From contig UQJF01000021.1 of assembly GCA_900541315.1 (NCBI GenBank), positions 1 to 29,821 of the forward strand: a stretch of DNA of 29,821 nt, in the 5' to 3' direction. The position numbers were made by a program, and so were the translations under genes. The notes under the pieces were generated by a model. The model saw nothing but the letters and a program-made list of their open reading frames with translations, was not told the DNA's origin and made no database searches. Positions 18,809 to 26,745 of the stretch are shown piece after piece. Each line of letters begins with the position of its first letter. The stretch's first letter is position 1. The DNA comes from an uncultured Clostridium sp. GTDB lineage: Bacteria; Bacillota; Clostridia; Lachnospirales; Lachnospiraceae.

Positions 18809-18836
18809 TTGCAGTAAATTTTATGAAGAGTATACT
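18809..18836 (+). promoter_or_regulatory. Promoter of the sigma/RsiV-like operon
   Basis: TTGCAG (18809-18814), 16 bases, TATACT (18831-18836). If used, the leader is about 280 bases and includes the whole palindromic repeat. No typical ECF promoter was recognised. Confidence 0.5.
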
Positions 18837-18898
18837 ATTTTCTGCAACTTTTTTCCCATTCCATGCGTCTAATAAGTGTAAGACACAAAAAGACGTAC

Positions 18899-19093
18899 TG
18901 ATACAGTTATTTTGAAAACGATGTACTAGTACATCGTTTCGTAAATAACTGTACTAATCGCGTAGGATGCGGATTTGAGTGTGCAAGTCTAAAAACGCAG
19001 GCGTAGCGGGCTACGCTGAGGCTTTTAGACCTGTGCAATCAGATTCGCAGACAAGCGAGTGGTATAGTTATTTCGAAAACGGTGTACTAGTAC
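18899..19093. repeat. Large palindromic, MITE-like intergenic element
   Basis: The main unit 18923-19093 begins and ends with GTACTAGTAC, and its two arms of about 84 bases are imperfect reverse complements meeting at CGTAGCGGGCTACG (near 19008). Outside the left end, a further inverted half-arm (about 18899-18932) pairs with 18923-18955. Part of the left arm recurs at 1-56 with one mismatch. There is no open frame inside. The layout fits a non-autonomous element (MITE) or a BIME/REP-like repeat. It fills most of the 390-base space between the amidase and sigma genes. Confidence 0.8.
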
Positions 19094-19123
19094 GCAGATT
19101 AAAATTGGAAAGGAGAATGCGTC

Positions 19124-19621
19124 ATGAACCATTCTGATCAAGCAGAAAAAATCCGGCTGCAAACGGAAAAAATGCTCATTGACCAATATGAACGTTTTTA
19201 CCGGCTGGCCTACAGTTATGTACATAATGAAGCAGATGCTTTGGACGTTGTCCAGGAAAGCGCCTGCAAAGCCATTATCCAGTGCAAAAAATTAAAGGAT
19301 ACTACGAAGCTTCTTCCATGGCTGTGCCGGATCGTAGTAAACACAAGCCTGGATCTGCTGCGAAACCAGATAAAAGAACAGCCTGCCGAAGAGCTTCCTG
19401 AAGCTGCAGCAGAAGATAAATACGAGGAATTGGATCTTAAAAAGGCTTTGAACCGTTTGGAGCCTGAGAACCGCACCGTCATCATCCTGAGATATTTTGA
19501 GGATATGAAGATCGAGGACATTGCCCTTGTGGTAGATGAAAATGTAAATACCGTAAAGGCCCGATTGTACCGGTCATTAAAAAAACTTCGCATCCAGCTG
19601 GATGATACAGCAGCTCTGTAA
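19124..19621 (+). CDS. ECF RNA polymerase sigma factor (SigV-like)
   Basis: A 165-residue group 4 sigma factor. Region 2 (about 18-85) has YRLAYSYVHNEADALDVVQESACKA and LPWLCRIVVNTSLDLLR, and region 4 (about 105-158) has LEPENRTVIILRYFEDMKIEDIA and VNTVKARLYRSLKKLR. There is no region 1 or 3, as expected for ECF factors. The ATG at 19124 follows AAAGGAG. Nineteen bases separate it from the RsiV-like gene, the usual sigma/anti-sigma order. By analogy with Bacillus SigV it may drive a response to wall damage or lysozyme; the trigger is inferred. Confidence 0.93.
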   Translation: MNHSDQAEKIRLQTEKMLIDQYERFYRLAYSYVHNEADALDVVQESACKAIIQCKKLKDTTKLLPWLCRIVVNTSLDLLRNQIKEQPAEELPEAAAEDKYEELDLKKALNRLEPENRTVIILRYFEDMKIEDIALVVDENVNTVKARLYRSLKKLRIQLDDTAAL

Positions 19622-19640
19622 AAGAAAGGAGACCATATTA

Positions 19641-20528
19641 ATGAAAAAACAGGATCGTAATTCAGGATATTTTGATAATTTAGATAATTTAGATAAACTT
19701 GAGTCTTTAAAGCAGGAATACAATGAAATCCCGGTTCCTGATGCTGCAAAAGCCCGGATCTTAGCCGGGATCAAAGAAGGGAAGCGTAAACACAGCCCAT
19801 TTCTTCGCATTTTACGCACAACCGGCACTACTGCCGCTGCTGCTGTGGTCGCTCTTGCTATCATTACCAACGTGAGCCCAACTATTGCCAATGCCATGAC
19901 AAACCTGCCGGTGATCGGTGCCATCACAAAAGTAGTTACTTTACGTACATATGAAGATAAGACCAATCATTTTGAAGCCAAAGTAGACATCCCGGAAATT
20001 GACTCCGCACCAGAGGCTGTGAACCGCTCTATTGAGGATTATGCAAATGAACTGATCGCCCAATACGAAAAAGAGCTTCGGGAATCCCAGGGAGAAGGCA
20101 GCTACTCTCTCACTTCTACTTATAAAGTAGTAACTGATACAGATAAATATCTGTGCCTGCGCATTGATACCACACTTGTAATGGCAAGCGGAACAGAATA
20201 TACCAAGGTATTTACCATTGATAAAACTACCGGAAATATTGTTCCCCTTTCTGCTCTTTTTAAAGACAGACCGGAAATGCTCACTGCTATCAGCGACAAT
20301 ATTAAAGAACAGATGAAAGCACAGATGGCGGCAGACTCTTCTGTTACTTATTTTATTGAAAGTGATATGCCTGAATGGGATTTTAAGGAGTTAAATGGAG
20401 ATGAAAGCTTTTACTTTAATGAAAAAGGTGAACTTGTGATCACTTTTGACGAAACAGAAGTGGCACCTGCTTACATGGGAGCTGTTGAATTTACCATTCC
20501 ACAGTCAGTAACAGGAAATTTTAAATAA
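19641..20528 (+). CDS. RsiV-like anti-sigma factor (DUF3298)
   Basis: A 295-residue protein with a cytoplasmic N-terminus (1-70, including EIPVPDAAKARILAGIKEGKR), one TM segment (about 58-80, TTAAAAVVALAIITN) and an extracellular part. That part shows the DUF4163/DUF3298 pattern, including DIPEI, TSTYKVVTDTDKYLCLRIDT, the FTIDKTTGNIVPLSALFK stretch and a C-terminal FDETEVAPAYMGAVEFTIP. In Bacillus subtilis RsiV of this architecture binds lysozyme and is then cleaved to free SigV. The start at 19641 (MKKQDRN) has AAAGGAGA upstream; the longer frame from 19602 has no ribosome site and overlaps sigma. The adjacent amidase supports a wall role. Confidence 0.88.
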   Translation: MKKQDRNSGYFDNLDNLDKLESLKQEYNEIPVPDAAKARILAGIKEGKRKHSPFLRILRTTGTTAAAAVVALAIITNVSPTIANAMTNLPVIGAITKVVTLRTYEDKTNHFEAKVDIPEIDSAPEAVNRSIEDYANELIAQYEKELRESQGEGSYSLTSTYKVVTDTDKYLCLRIDTTLVMASGTEYTKVFTIDKTTGNIVPLSALFKDRPEMLTAISDNIKEQMKAQMAADSSVTYFIESDMPEWDFKELNGDESFYFNEKGELVITFDETEVAPAYMGAVEFTIPQSVTGNFK

Positions 20529-20544
20529 ATGCCGGTAAACATTG

Positions 20545-20565
20545 CGGCCGGCGAAAAACCGGCCG
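20545..20565. terminator. GC-rich hairpin after the RsiV-like gene
   Basis: Perfect arms CGGCCGG and CCGGCCG with loop CGAAAAA. There is no T-run on either side, so termination is uncertain. It lies between the rsiV-like stop (20528) and the converging tRNA-Ser. Confidence 0.5.
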
Positions 20566-20608
20566 TAACAGCAAGTGTATGAAAGACTCCAAAAGGGCAT
20601 CATACTTA

Positions 20609-20697
20609 CGGAGGAAAAGGGATTTGAACCCTTGCGCCGGTGTTACCGACCTACTGGTGTTCGAAGCCAGACCCTTCAACCACTTGGGTATTCCTCC
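20609..20697 (-). tRNA. tRNA-Ser (anticodon CGA)
   Basis: An 89-base class II tRNA. Acceptor stem GGAGGAA/TTCCTCC, discriminator G, T arm AAGGG-TTCAAAT-CCCTT, and a long variable arm GTCGG/CCGGC that is typical of serine tRNAs. The anticodon loop is TTCGAAC, giving CGA, which reads UCG. The anticodon stem CTGGC/ACCAG has a C-A mismatch next to the loop. CCA is not encoded. Confidence 0.93.
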
Positions 20698-20754
20698 TAT
20701 TATTGCTAACTATACAAGTATACAATATTTTTCCGGTTTTGTGTAGTAGGCAAA

Positions 20755-21471
20755 TCATTTAATTTCTTCTATATAATAGATGTAATCCAGAGAACGCAGT
20801 GCTTCAATGATGTCACTGTTTTTTTTTTCTTTTTTAAGTTCCTGGCTGTCTACAGTCAGGGAAACTGTATACACACTGAGTCCGGAATTTAAATAAGCCG
20901 GATTTGCCTCAATATCATCAATGCGGATACCAAGTTTCCGGATCGTTGCCACGAAATCCTGAAGCTTAAAGCTGCTCTTTAATTCCAGATGTACTTCAAA
21001 ATGGTTAGAGCGGTCTTTTAAATAACGCTCTGCTGATGGGAACAGTGAAATACCGCAAAGGAGAGCCATGAAAATAGCAAACGCTGAAATATACATTCCT
21101 GCACCAAGCATCAGTCCCATAAAGCCGCATGCCCAAAGGGCTGCAGATGTAGTCAGGCCCTTGATCTGGTTCTTAGAGCTGAAAAGAATGGAATTTCCGC
21201 TTATCATGGCAATGCCTACAACAGCTGCCCCGGAAATAACAGGGATCACAAAAGAAAATTCCCTAGCCAGATACATATCTGTCAAAACTGCTGCTGTGGC
21301 AGATACACTGACCAGCATAAAAGTCCTCATACCTGCAGAATGACGCTTGCTGGACCGTTCACAGCCGATCACAGCCGCCAGTGCCAGTGACAAAATGATC
21401 CTGAAGATCACCTGCTCTCCCACGCCTTCCATCATCCATCCTTTTGTCAGTTCTGCTGCTATATATCCCAT
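20755..21471 (-). CDS. MgtC/SapB family membrane protein
   Basis: A 238-residue protein. The N-terminal membrane domain (about 20-150, four to five TM segments) carries the MgtC/SapB hallmark AAVIGCERSSKRHSAGMRTFMLVSVSA. The C-terminal soluble part (about 155-238) resembles the ACT-like tail of MgtC relatives. MgtC is linked to magnesium limitation and virulence in enterobacteria; in Firmicutes the role of these proteins is poorly defined. The ATG at 21471 lies one base after the antiporter stop codon, with AGGAGG inside the antiporter gene, so the two are co-translated. This suggests linked cation or membrane-energy functions. Confidence 0.88.
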   Translation of the reverse strand: MGYIAAELTKGWMMEGVGEQVIFRIILSLALAAVIGCERSSKRHSAGMRTFMLVSVSATAAVLTDMYLAREFSFVIPVISGAAVVGIAMISGNSILFSSKNQIKGLTTSAALWACGFMGLMLGAGMYISAFAIFMALLCGISLFPSAERYLKDRSNHFEVHLELKSSFKLQDFVATIRKLGIRIDDIEANPAYLNSGLSVYTVSLTVDSQELKKEKKNSDIIEALRSLDYIYYIEEIK

Positions 21472-21472
21472 A

Positions 21473-22909
21473 TTAATACGTCCTCCTTGCTCTTAAATGA
21501 TTTCTTAATGCCCCCACTGCTTCGTACTGTTCATTGGCAGCTTCTAAAAATGCCTGTTCCTCTGGTGAAATAGTTTCTTCTGTCTCCGGTATTTCCTGCT
21601 GGATCTCGTGAATCCGCCTGATCAACAGCTCCAGGCGGGTCACCGGATCCTTTTCTTTAACCTCCTTTGGCAGTTCAATATCCCCATAGGATCCGGACAG
21701 ATATAAAGATATCTTGGCACAGGCGGGACCAGTAAGCTCATACAGCACACTGGATGCCAGAATAACAGTCTGCAGGTCAATGCCCATCTGTCCGCCTAAG
21801 GTTCTTGCCCCAAGAGCTGCCAGACCAATCGCTACGCCTGCCTGTGGAACCAGTGCCAGACCTAAGTAATTACGTACCTGTTTTTTCTTATGTACTGCCA
21901 TACAGCCTAAATACGCACCTGCATATTTCCCTATGATACGTGTAAGGAAATATGCTACTCCGATCACTAAAAGAGAAGCCCCATCTTCTCCTGCTGACGG
22001 ATTAAGAAGTGCATCCAGTCTGAAAGAAAGACCTGATCTGACGAAAAACAAAAGCAGAATGGGCGGACTGAAATAATTCAACTGCTTAAACAGCTTATCA
22101 TCATCAGATAAATTAATATAAATGGTTCCCATAGACATGCATCCCAGAAGTGGTGATACGTCAGCCAGAGAACAGATCCCGCAAAAAGCAAATAGCGCTG
22201 CCACAGATATGATCAGGCGATTATCTTTATATTTTTTCTTTGGCATCATGCATTTTAGCAGCCATCCAAAAATACCGCCAAGTACCAGTACCGCCCCGTT
22301 AACAAAGATCGGCTTTAAAATATTCCCCACCTGGAAGCCGCCTCCTGAAAGTGCCGCCAGTGCAATGGAGATAGCTGCACTATATTCCACAAGACCAACT
22401 ACATCATCTAAAGCCACTACCTGCAAAAGAGTATCCACAAAATCACCTTTTGCCCCGGTCTGGCGAATCGTCATGATAGTAGATGCTGGAGCTGTAGCTG
22501 ACGCCAGAGCCGCCAGCACAATAGAAAATGGCAGATTCAGATGAAGAACTCCATAAACCACTGCAAAAACACATACCGATGCCAGCACTGCTTCCATGAC
22601 CGTGATCACGACCACCTTCCAGCCGTTTTTCTTCAGAACCGAAAAGCGGAAAAACTCACCTGTACTGAAAGCAATGAAAGCCAGCGCAATATCTGATAGA
22701 AAATCCATGCCATCTATGACCTTTACCGGCACCATATCCAGACAATAAGGTCCCATAAGGATTCCTGCCAGAATGTACCCCGTTACATTCGGCAGCTTAA
22801 ATTTTCTGGTGATACGGGTCATAAGATATCCTGTAAACAACATCAGCGCAATGGTGATGATGACCACTGATGCCTGGGATGTTGCATGGTAAAATAAAAA
22901 TGACTTCAT
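21473..22909 (-). CDS. Cation:proton antiporter (CPA2/KefB-like)
   Basis: A 478-residue polytopic antiporter of the Na/H exchanger superfamily that exchanges Na or K for protons. Seen: LPNVTGYILAGILMGP near 33-48 and FIAFSTGEFFRFSVL, then the core ATAPASTIMTIRQTGAKGDF with ALDDVVGLVEYSAAIS (family Asp-Asp type), and LGLALVPQAGVAIGLAALGA. The C-terminus is a short Glu-rich coil with no TrkA domain. The start at 22909 (MKSFLFYH) is chosen because AAGGGGG lies seven bases upstream; the frame to 22942 has no ribosome site. It is followed immediately by the MgtC-like gene and is divergent from the LysR gene, which may regulate it. Confidence 0.88.
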   Translation of the reverse strand: MKSFLFYHATSQASVVIITIALMLFTGYLMTRITRKFKLPNVTGYILAGILMGPYCLDMVPVKVIDGMDFLSDIALAFIAFSTGEFFRFSVLKKNGWKVVVITVMEAVLASVCVFAVVYGVLHLNLPFSIVLAALASATAPASTIMTIRQTGAKGDFVDTLLQVVALDDVVGLVEYSAAISIALAALSGGGFQVGNILKPIFVNGAVLVLGGIFGWLLKCMMPKKKYKDNRLIISVAALFAFCGICSLADVSPLLGCMSMGTIYINLSDDDKLFKQLNYFSPPILLLFFVRSGLSFRLDALLNPSAGEDGASLLVIGVAYFLTRIIGKYAGAYLGCMAVHKKKQVRNYLGLALVPQAGVAIGLAALGARTLGGQMGIDLQTVILASSVLYELTGPACAKISLYLSGSYGDIELPKEVKEKDPVTRLELLIRRIHEIQQEIPETEETISPEEQAFLEAANEQYEAVGALRNHLRARRTY

Positions 22910-22950
22910 GTTGTAACCCCCTTGTTTCCCCTTGTATGTCATGTTTCTAT

Positions 22951-22978
22951 ATGATATACTTTTTTATAATAAAATCAA
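22951..22978 (-). promoter_or_regulatory. Promoter of antiporter-mgtC-like operon
   Basis: On the minus strand: TTGATT (22973-22978), 16 bases, TATCAT (22951-22956). It lies in the 115-base AT-rich divergent spacer that must also hold the LysR promoter. Confidence 0.6.
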
Positions 22979-23024
22979 ATTATTTTATTTTTATGTGTGA
23001 TAATTTTTCTTTATAGGAGCGTCT

Positions 23025-23924
23025 ATGCTTGGTTCAAAAATAGAAACACTTTTAGCTGTAGCTGAATATCAGAATTTCACAAAAGCTGCTGCTTCTCTTT
23101 CCCTTACCCAGCCTGCCGTCAGCCACCACATCAACCAGCTGGAGGAGGAACTTGGCGTTACCCTGTTTGTACGTGGAAAAGGCAGTTTAATGCTGACTCC
23201 GGAAGGGGAGATCGTCTTAAAATACGCACGAAGGATCAAAGCCTTATATGGTAAAATGGAAACAGAGATCGACAACTCCCGAAAACAGCTGACAAAGGTC
23301 CGCATCGGCATCACACATACCTCCGAAAGTAATCTGATCACGGAAGTGCTGGCCCGTTGCAGCAATGCTGACAATAATTTTTCCATAACGATTATTACGG
23401 ATACCATAAATAATCTTTATGATATGCTGGATAATTATGAGATTGATCTGGCCATCGCAGACGGAACACCAACAGGGCATTCCCTCTGTTCCCTGATGCT
23501 GGCTACAGATTATCTGGTGTGTGTTATGTCCATCCGGCATCCTTTGGCAAAACGTGCCATGGTCACTTTATCAGAATTAAAGCAGGAACGGATGATCCTG
23601 CGTCTGCCTACCTCCGATACCCGTATGCTTTTTGAGTCCACCTTAAAAAGCATCGGTGATTCCATTGACAACTTTAATATCACTCTGGAAGTTGACAACA
23701 TTGCTACTATCAAGGATCTGGTACGAAAGGGACTGGGAGTCTCCATTCTGCCTCAAAGTGCCTGCGCCAGAGAACAGAAAAAGGGAAAAATGGCAGTTCT
23801 GCCTATTGAAAATCTAAGCATGATGCGGGAGACCAAAATTGTATATAAAAAAGATTTTACCCATATGGATATCCTTCAGGAGATCACACGGGTATATCAT
23901 GAAACAGCCAGAAGTTATCAGTGA
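23025..23924 (+). CDS. LysR family transcriptional regulator
   Basis: A 299-residue LysR-type regulator. The winged helix-turn-helix is at about 3-62, with FTKAAASLSLTQPAVSHHINQLEEELG. A linker helix follows, then a substrate-binding domain of two alpha/beta lobes (about 90-295; VRIGITHTSESN, LVRKGLGVSILPQS). The ATG at 23025 has TAGGAG seven bases upstream. It is divergent from the antiporter operon and 199 bases upstream of an AGCS symporter on the same strand, so either could be its target. The effector is unknown. Confidence 0.92.
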   Translation: MLGSKIETLLAVAEYQNFTKAAASLSLTQPAVSHHINQLEEELGVTLFVRGKGSLMLTPEGEIVLKYARRIKALYGKMETEIDNSRKQLTKVRIGITHTSESNLITEVLARCSNADNNFSITIITDTINNLYDMLDNYEIDLAIADGTPTGHSLCSLMLATDYLVCVMSIRHPLAKRAMVTLSELKQERMILRLPTSDTRMLFESTLKSIGDSIDNFNITLEVDNIATIKDLVRKGLGVSILPQSACAREQKKGKMAVLPIENLSMMRETKIVYKKDFTHMDILQEITRVYHETARSYQ

Positions 23925-23959
23925 CTAAGCACACATGTCATCTGACTGTAACATCATTG

Positions 23960-24000
23960 CAATAGACTTATTTGCATTTCATCAATAGACTTTTACATTT
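23960..24000 (+). repeat. Direct repeat upstream of second symporter
   Basis: CAATAGACTTATTTGCATTT (23960-23979) and CAATAGACTTTTACATTT (23983-24000), period 23. They lie just upstream of the -35 box at 24007, where an activator such as the neighbouring LysR protein would bind. Confidence 0.55.
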
Positions 24001-24006
24001 TATAGT

Positions 24007-24035
24007 TTTACAAATCAATGAAAACGTTGTACAAT
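24007..24035 (+). promoter_or_regulatory. Promoter of second AGCS symporter
   Basis: TTTACA (24007-24012), 17 bases, TACAAT (24030-24035), about 89 bases before the start codon. Confidence 0.7.
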
Positions 24036-24042
24036 AGATAGA

Positions 24043-24097
24043 CTGGCTCTTTAAAGCGTTTAAGTATGATCAGGTGTTTTTACGCTTTTTAAGCCAG
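24043..24097 (+). promoter_or_regulatory. 5' leader hairpin of second AGCS symporter
   Basis: Arms starting CTGGCT-CTTTAAAGCG and ending CGCTTTTTAAGCCAG pair almost fully around a loop of about 24 bases, within the predicted leader. The right arm contains a T-run, so it could act as a leaky attenuator. It ends about 26 bases before the ATG. Confidence 0.55.
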
Positions 24098-24123
24098 AAA
24101 TGAAAAGCGACTGGAGATAAGTT

Positions 24124-25512
24124 ATGATCGTTCATATAATCGAAGCTGTTTACTGTTTTCTATGGGGTGATCTGTTCACTCTTAAATTCGGAGCATTTTC
24201 CATGGGGATTTCCCTGCTTGTACTTCTTCTGATCCCAACAGGTATTTACTTTACCTTCCGCACCAATTTCGTATCCGTACGCCTTTTCCCGGATATGGTG
24301 CGCTCATTATCTGAAAAGAAAGGGAATGACAGCAGTCTGTCACCGCTGCAGACCCTTTTTGTATCTACTGCTACCCGGGTTGGTATGGGAAATCTGGTAG
24401 GTGTAGTGGCTGCAGTTTCTGCCGGAGGTGCAGGTGCTGTGTTCTGGATGTGGCTGACTGCAATTTTAGGTTCTGCCACTGCTTTTATAGAAGCAACACT
24501 GGCCCAGATCCATAAGGAAAAAGATCCTTTATACGGCGGTTATCACGGCGGACCTGCTTACTATATCCACTATTATGCAGAAAAAATGCGTGGACAAAAA
24601 CTGCGCCATTCTGTAATTGCTGTTTTATTTGCCTTTTCCGGCCTGTTATGCTGGTGCGGTATCAGCCAGGTGATCAGTAACTCCGTTGCTTCTGCCTTTG
24701 AAAATGCCTTTTCCATACCACCTATTATCACTACTGTGATACTGGTGATCTTATCTGCTGTGATCGTGCTTCGGAAAAATGCAACTGTAAAGGCACTGGA
24801 CATCATTGTTCCGGTAATGGCCGCTCTCTATTTTATTATTACTGTTTTTATTATCATAACCCATATTGGACAGCTTCCAGGGGTATTTTCCAGAATTTTT
24901 AAAGAAGCTTTTGGTCTTCGTGCTGTAGCCGGCGGTGGTTTTGGCGCTGTGTTGATGAATGGTGTAAAACGCGGACTTTTCTCCAATGAAGCTGGCTCTG
25001 GTTCTGCTCCCTGTGCAGCCGCTGCTGCTGATGAAAAGGAACCTGTAAAAATGGGACTGATCCAGGCTTTAGGTGTATTTATTGATACCATTGTGATCTG
25101 CAGCTGTACCGCCTTTATCCTGCTCCTGGTTCCGGATGAACTTACATGCGGACTTATGGGAATGGAACTTTTACAGGCTGCCATGAACTACCACCTTGGA
25201 AGCTTCGGTGTGGTCTTTGTAGCTGTTATCCTGGCACTGTTCAGTTTTTCAACTTTTCTGGGCATCCTCTTTTATGCCCGGTCCAATGTATCCTATCTTT
25301 TCGGAAACCGCTGGCTTTGGCAGACTCTTTATAAAATTTTAGCTCTGGTCATGCTCTTTGTGGGCGGCATCCAGACGTATACTGTAGTATGGAACCTGGG
25401 AGATGTAGGCATCGGGCTGATGACCATTTTTAACCTAGCTGTTCTTATCCCGCTTTCCGGTGAAGCATTATCTGCACTGGCAGAATATGAGAAACTGCGT
25501 ACACACCAATAA
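24124..25512 (+). CDS. AGCS family sodium:amino acid symporter (paralogue)
   Basis: A 462-residue sodium:alanine/glycine-type symporter with the same motifs as the gene at 6927: TRVGMGNLVGVVAA, GGAGAVFWMWLTA, GGPAYYI, LFSNEAGSGSAPCAAAAA, FSFSTFLGIL. The two proteins align end to end with high identity, but this one lacks the roughly 35-residue charged insertion. The ATG at 24124 has GGAG about nine bases upstream. It follows the LysR gene and is probably the terminal gene of its own unit, with a promoter, leader hairpin and terminator. No amino-acid catabolic enzyme is next to it, so the substrate is open. Confidence 0.93.
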   Translation: MIVHIIEAVYCFLWGDLFTLKFGAFSMGISLLVLLLIPTGIYFTFRTNFVSVRLFPDMVRSLSEKKGNDSSLSPLQTLFVSTATRVGMGNLVGVVAAVSAGGAGAVFWMWLTAILGSATAFIEATLAQIHKEKDPLYGGYHGGPAYYIHYYAEKMRGQKLRHSVIAVLFAFSGLLCWCGISQVISNSVASAFENAFSIPPIITTVILVILSAVIVLRKNATVKALDIIVPVMAALYFIITVFIIITHIGQLPGVFSRIFKEAFGLRAVAGGGFGAVLMNGVKRGLFSNEAGSGSAPCAAAAADEKEPVKMGLIQALGVFIDTIVICSCTAFILLLVPDELTCGLMGMELLQAAMNYHLGSFGVVFVAVILALFSFSTFLGILFYARSNVSYLFGNRWLWQTLYKILALVMLFVGGIQTYTVVWNLGDVGIGLMTIFNLAVLIPLSGEALSALAEYEKLRTHQ

Positions 25513-25530
25513 TGCGTACGCAGCTTTTTA
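25495..25530 (+). terminator. Terminator overlapping the symporter stop
   Basis: Arms CTGCGTAC (inside the last codons) and GTACGCAG, followed by CTTTTTAT. The TAA stop is in the loop. Confidence 0.85.
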
Positions 25531-25621
25531 TAGAATTCCCCTGTATCTATTTTGAAATTTGGCCGAAACGACCATGATCATCAGATACTTAATACAAATA
25601 GATTTTGTCATTCAGACAAAG

Positions 25622-25705
25622 ATGGTCCACAAGATATGGACCTGACTTTTTAACATTATACACAGACTGCATAACGACGGATCCTGATCTTGAACATCAG
25701 GATCC
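25622..25705 (+). terminator. Two further hairpins before the Rpn gene
   Basis: The first has arms GGTCCA/TGGACC (within 25622-25643) followed by TGACTTTTT. The second, at 25679-25705, has arms GGATCCTGAT/ATCAGGATCC followed by TGATTTTT, and its right arm is the end of the Rpn coding frame. Both have T-runs only in the plus direction. Nothing else is seen in 25531-25696. Confidence 0.5.
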
Positions 25706-26593
25706 TGATTTTTCTAATAGCTGTTTCAGATATTCCGGATCGTCCAGTGCCCGCTGCAGGTCTGACGAACGGCCAGATGCCAGAAGACTGGCATATAATT
25801 TATTCAACCTGGCCATTTCTGCTCGCCCTTCTGCTTGCCCTTCTGCACGTCCTTCCTCAAGACCTTTCGCACGTCCTTCTGCAAGACCTTCTTCCCTAGC
25901 TTCTTCACGGATCTCATCTGCATGTTCCTGAACATATTCTTTCATATACTGTTCAAACATCATATAGCGTTCCCCCATCTTCCGGCTTCTTTTGACCCGG
26001 CGCATGGAATCCTGAAGCTGTTTTACCAGTGTATCTTCATATTCAGCTTCACTTCCTGCCAGATCTGCCTTCACAAAATCAAGCAATGCTGTCAGTTCTT
26101 TTGGTACTTCTCCACGGTTTTCTCCGTTTGTGTTCAGAAAAATAGTGCAGACTCCATCTCCAAATGCATTCCCGGTTTCTTCACAGTATTTGCGGATGGT
26201 ATACCGGCACTTTTTTTGACCAAGGGGATCAAAATCGCAAATGAAAATGACATATGCATCTGCCAGTTCGCTGTAACTTCTTCCTTTTTCCAGCATTTCC
26301 ACATCCATCTGGCTGTGATAATAGCGGCTGCGCCTTTCCAGGCTGTCTTTTTTCACCAGCTGCATCTCAATATCATAATGCGTCTGATCCTCATCCTTTG
26401 CAAATACATCCATGCGGATGCTTTTGTTTTCCGGATTAAAGAAGAAACCATGTTCCCTGCTGATCTCTACTCTTCCTATTTTCATTTCCAGCACGCGCTC
26501 AAGGAAACACCTGCAGTTCTCCGCATCCATCATAACAGCTGCGAACATAAAATCGTCGTGAAATACCAATTCTTCCAGTGCTTTTTTACCCAT
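25697..26593 (-). CDS. Rpn family PD-(D/E)XK nuclease/transposase-like protein
   Basis: A 298-residue protein of the Rpn (recombination-promoting nuclease, formerly YhgA-like) group. The nuclease core is RMDVFAKDEDQ to YDIEMQ, with Asp62, Glu76 and Gln78 in the expected D-ExQ arrangement, so it looks active. The C-terminus (about 220-275) is a charged region with repeated EEGLAEGRAKG-type units, usual for this family. E. coli Rpn proteins cut DNA and raise recA-independent recombination; some are now linked to phage defence. Here the role is not known. GGAGGA precedes the ATG. It sits beside an ISAs1 relic, which marks this end of the window as accessory DNA. Confidence 0.88.
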   Translation of the reverse strand: MGKKALEELVFHDDFMFAAVMMDAENCRCFLERVLEMKIGRVEISREHGFFFNPENKSIRMDVFAKDEDQTHYDIEMQLVKKDSLERRSRYYHSQMDVEMLEKGRSYSELADAYVIFICDFDPLGQKKCRYTIRKYCEETGNAFGDGVCTIFLNTNGENRGEVPKELTALLDFVKADLAGSEAEYEDTLVKQLQDSMRRVKRSRKMGERYMMFEQYMKEYVQEHADEIREEAREEGLAEGRAKGLEEGRAEGQAEGRAEMARLNKLYASLLASGRSSDLQRALDDPEYLKQLLEKSGS

Positions 26594-26745
26594 TTTCTTC
26601 CTCCGTGATACAGAGGAATCCTATAAGGATAGATTAGCACAAATCCCCCTCAGGTGCAATGGTTTTTTCAGAGTACCTGCTGGAAATGATTTCAGAACAC
26701 CCACCGAAAAAGTCCCAAAGTGTTTCTTCACAGTATTTGAAAATA

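Noticed and set aside
18899..19093. Integron attC site or replication origin
   Set aside because: No integrase, no cassette genes, no DnaA boxes; a copy elsewhere shows a dispersed repeat.
19216..19966. Minus-strand frames of 177 and 129 codons
   Set aside because: Antisense to the sigma and RsiV-like genes; no recognisable protein features.
20609..20697. tRNA-Sec
   Set aside because: The anticodon is CGA, and acceptor and variable arm fit serine.
25835..26608. Plus-strand frame of 257 codons
   Set aside because: Antisense to the Rpn gene, Phe/Cys/His-rich, no family motifs or ribosome site.
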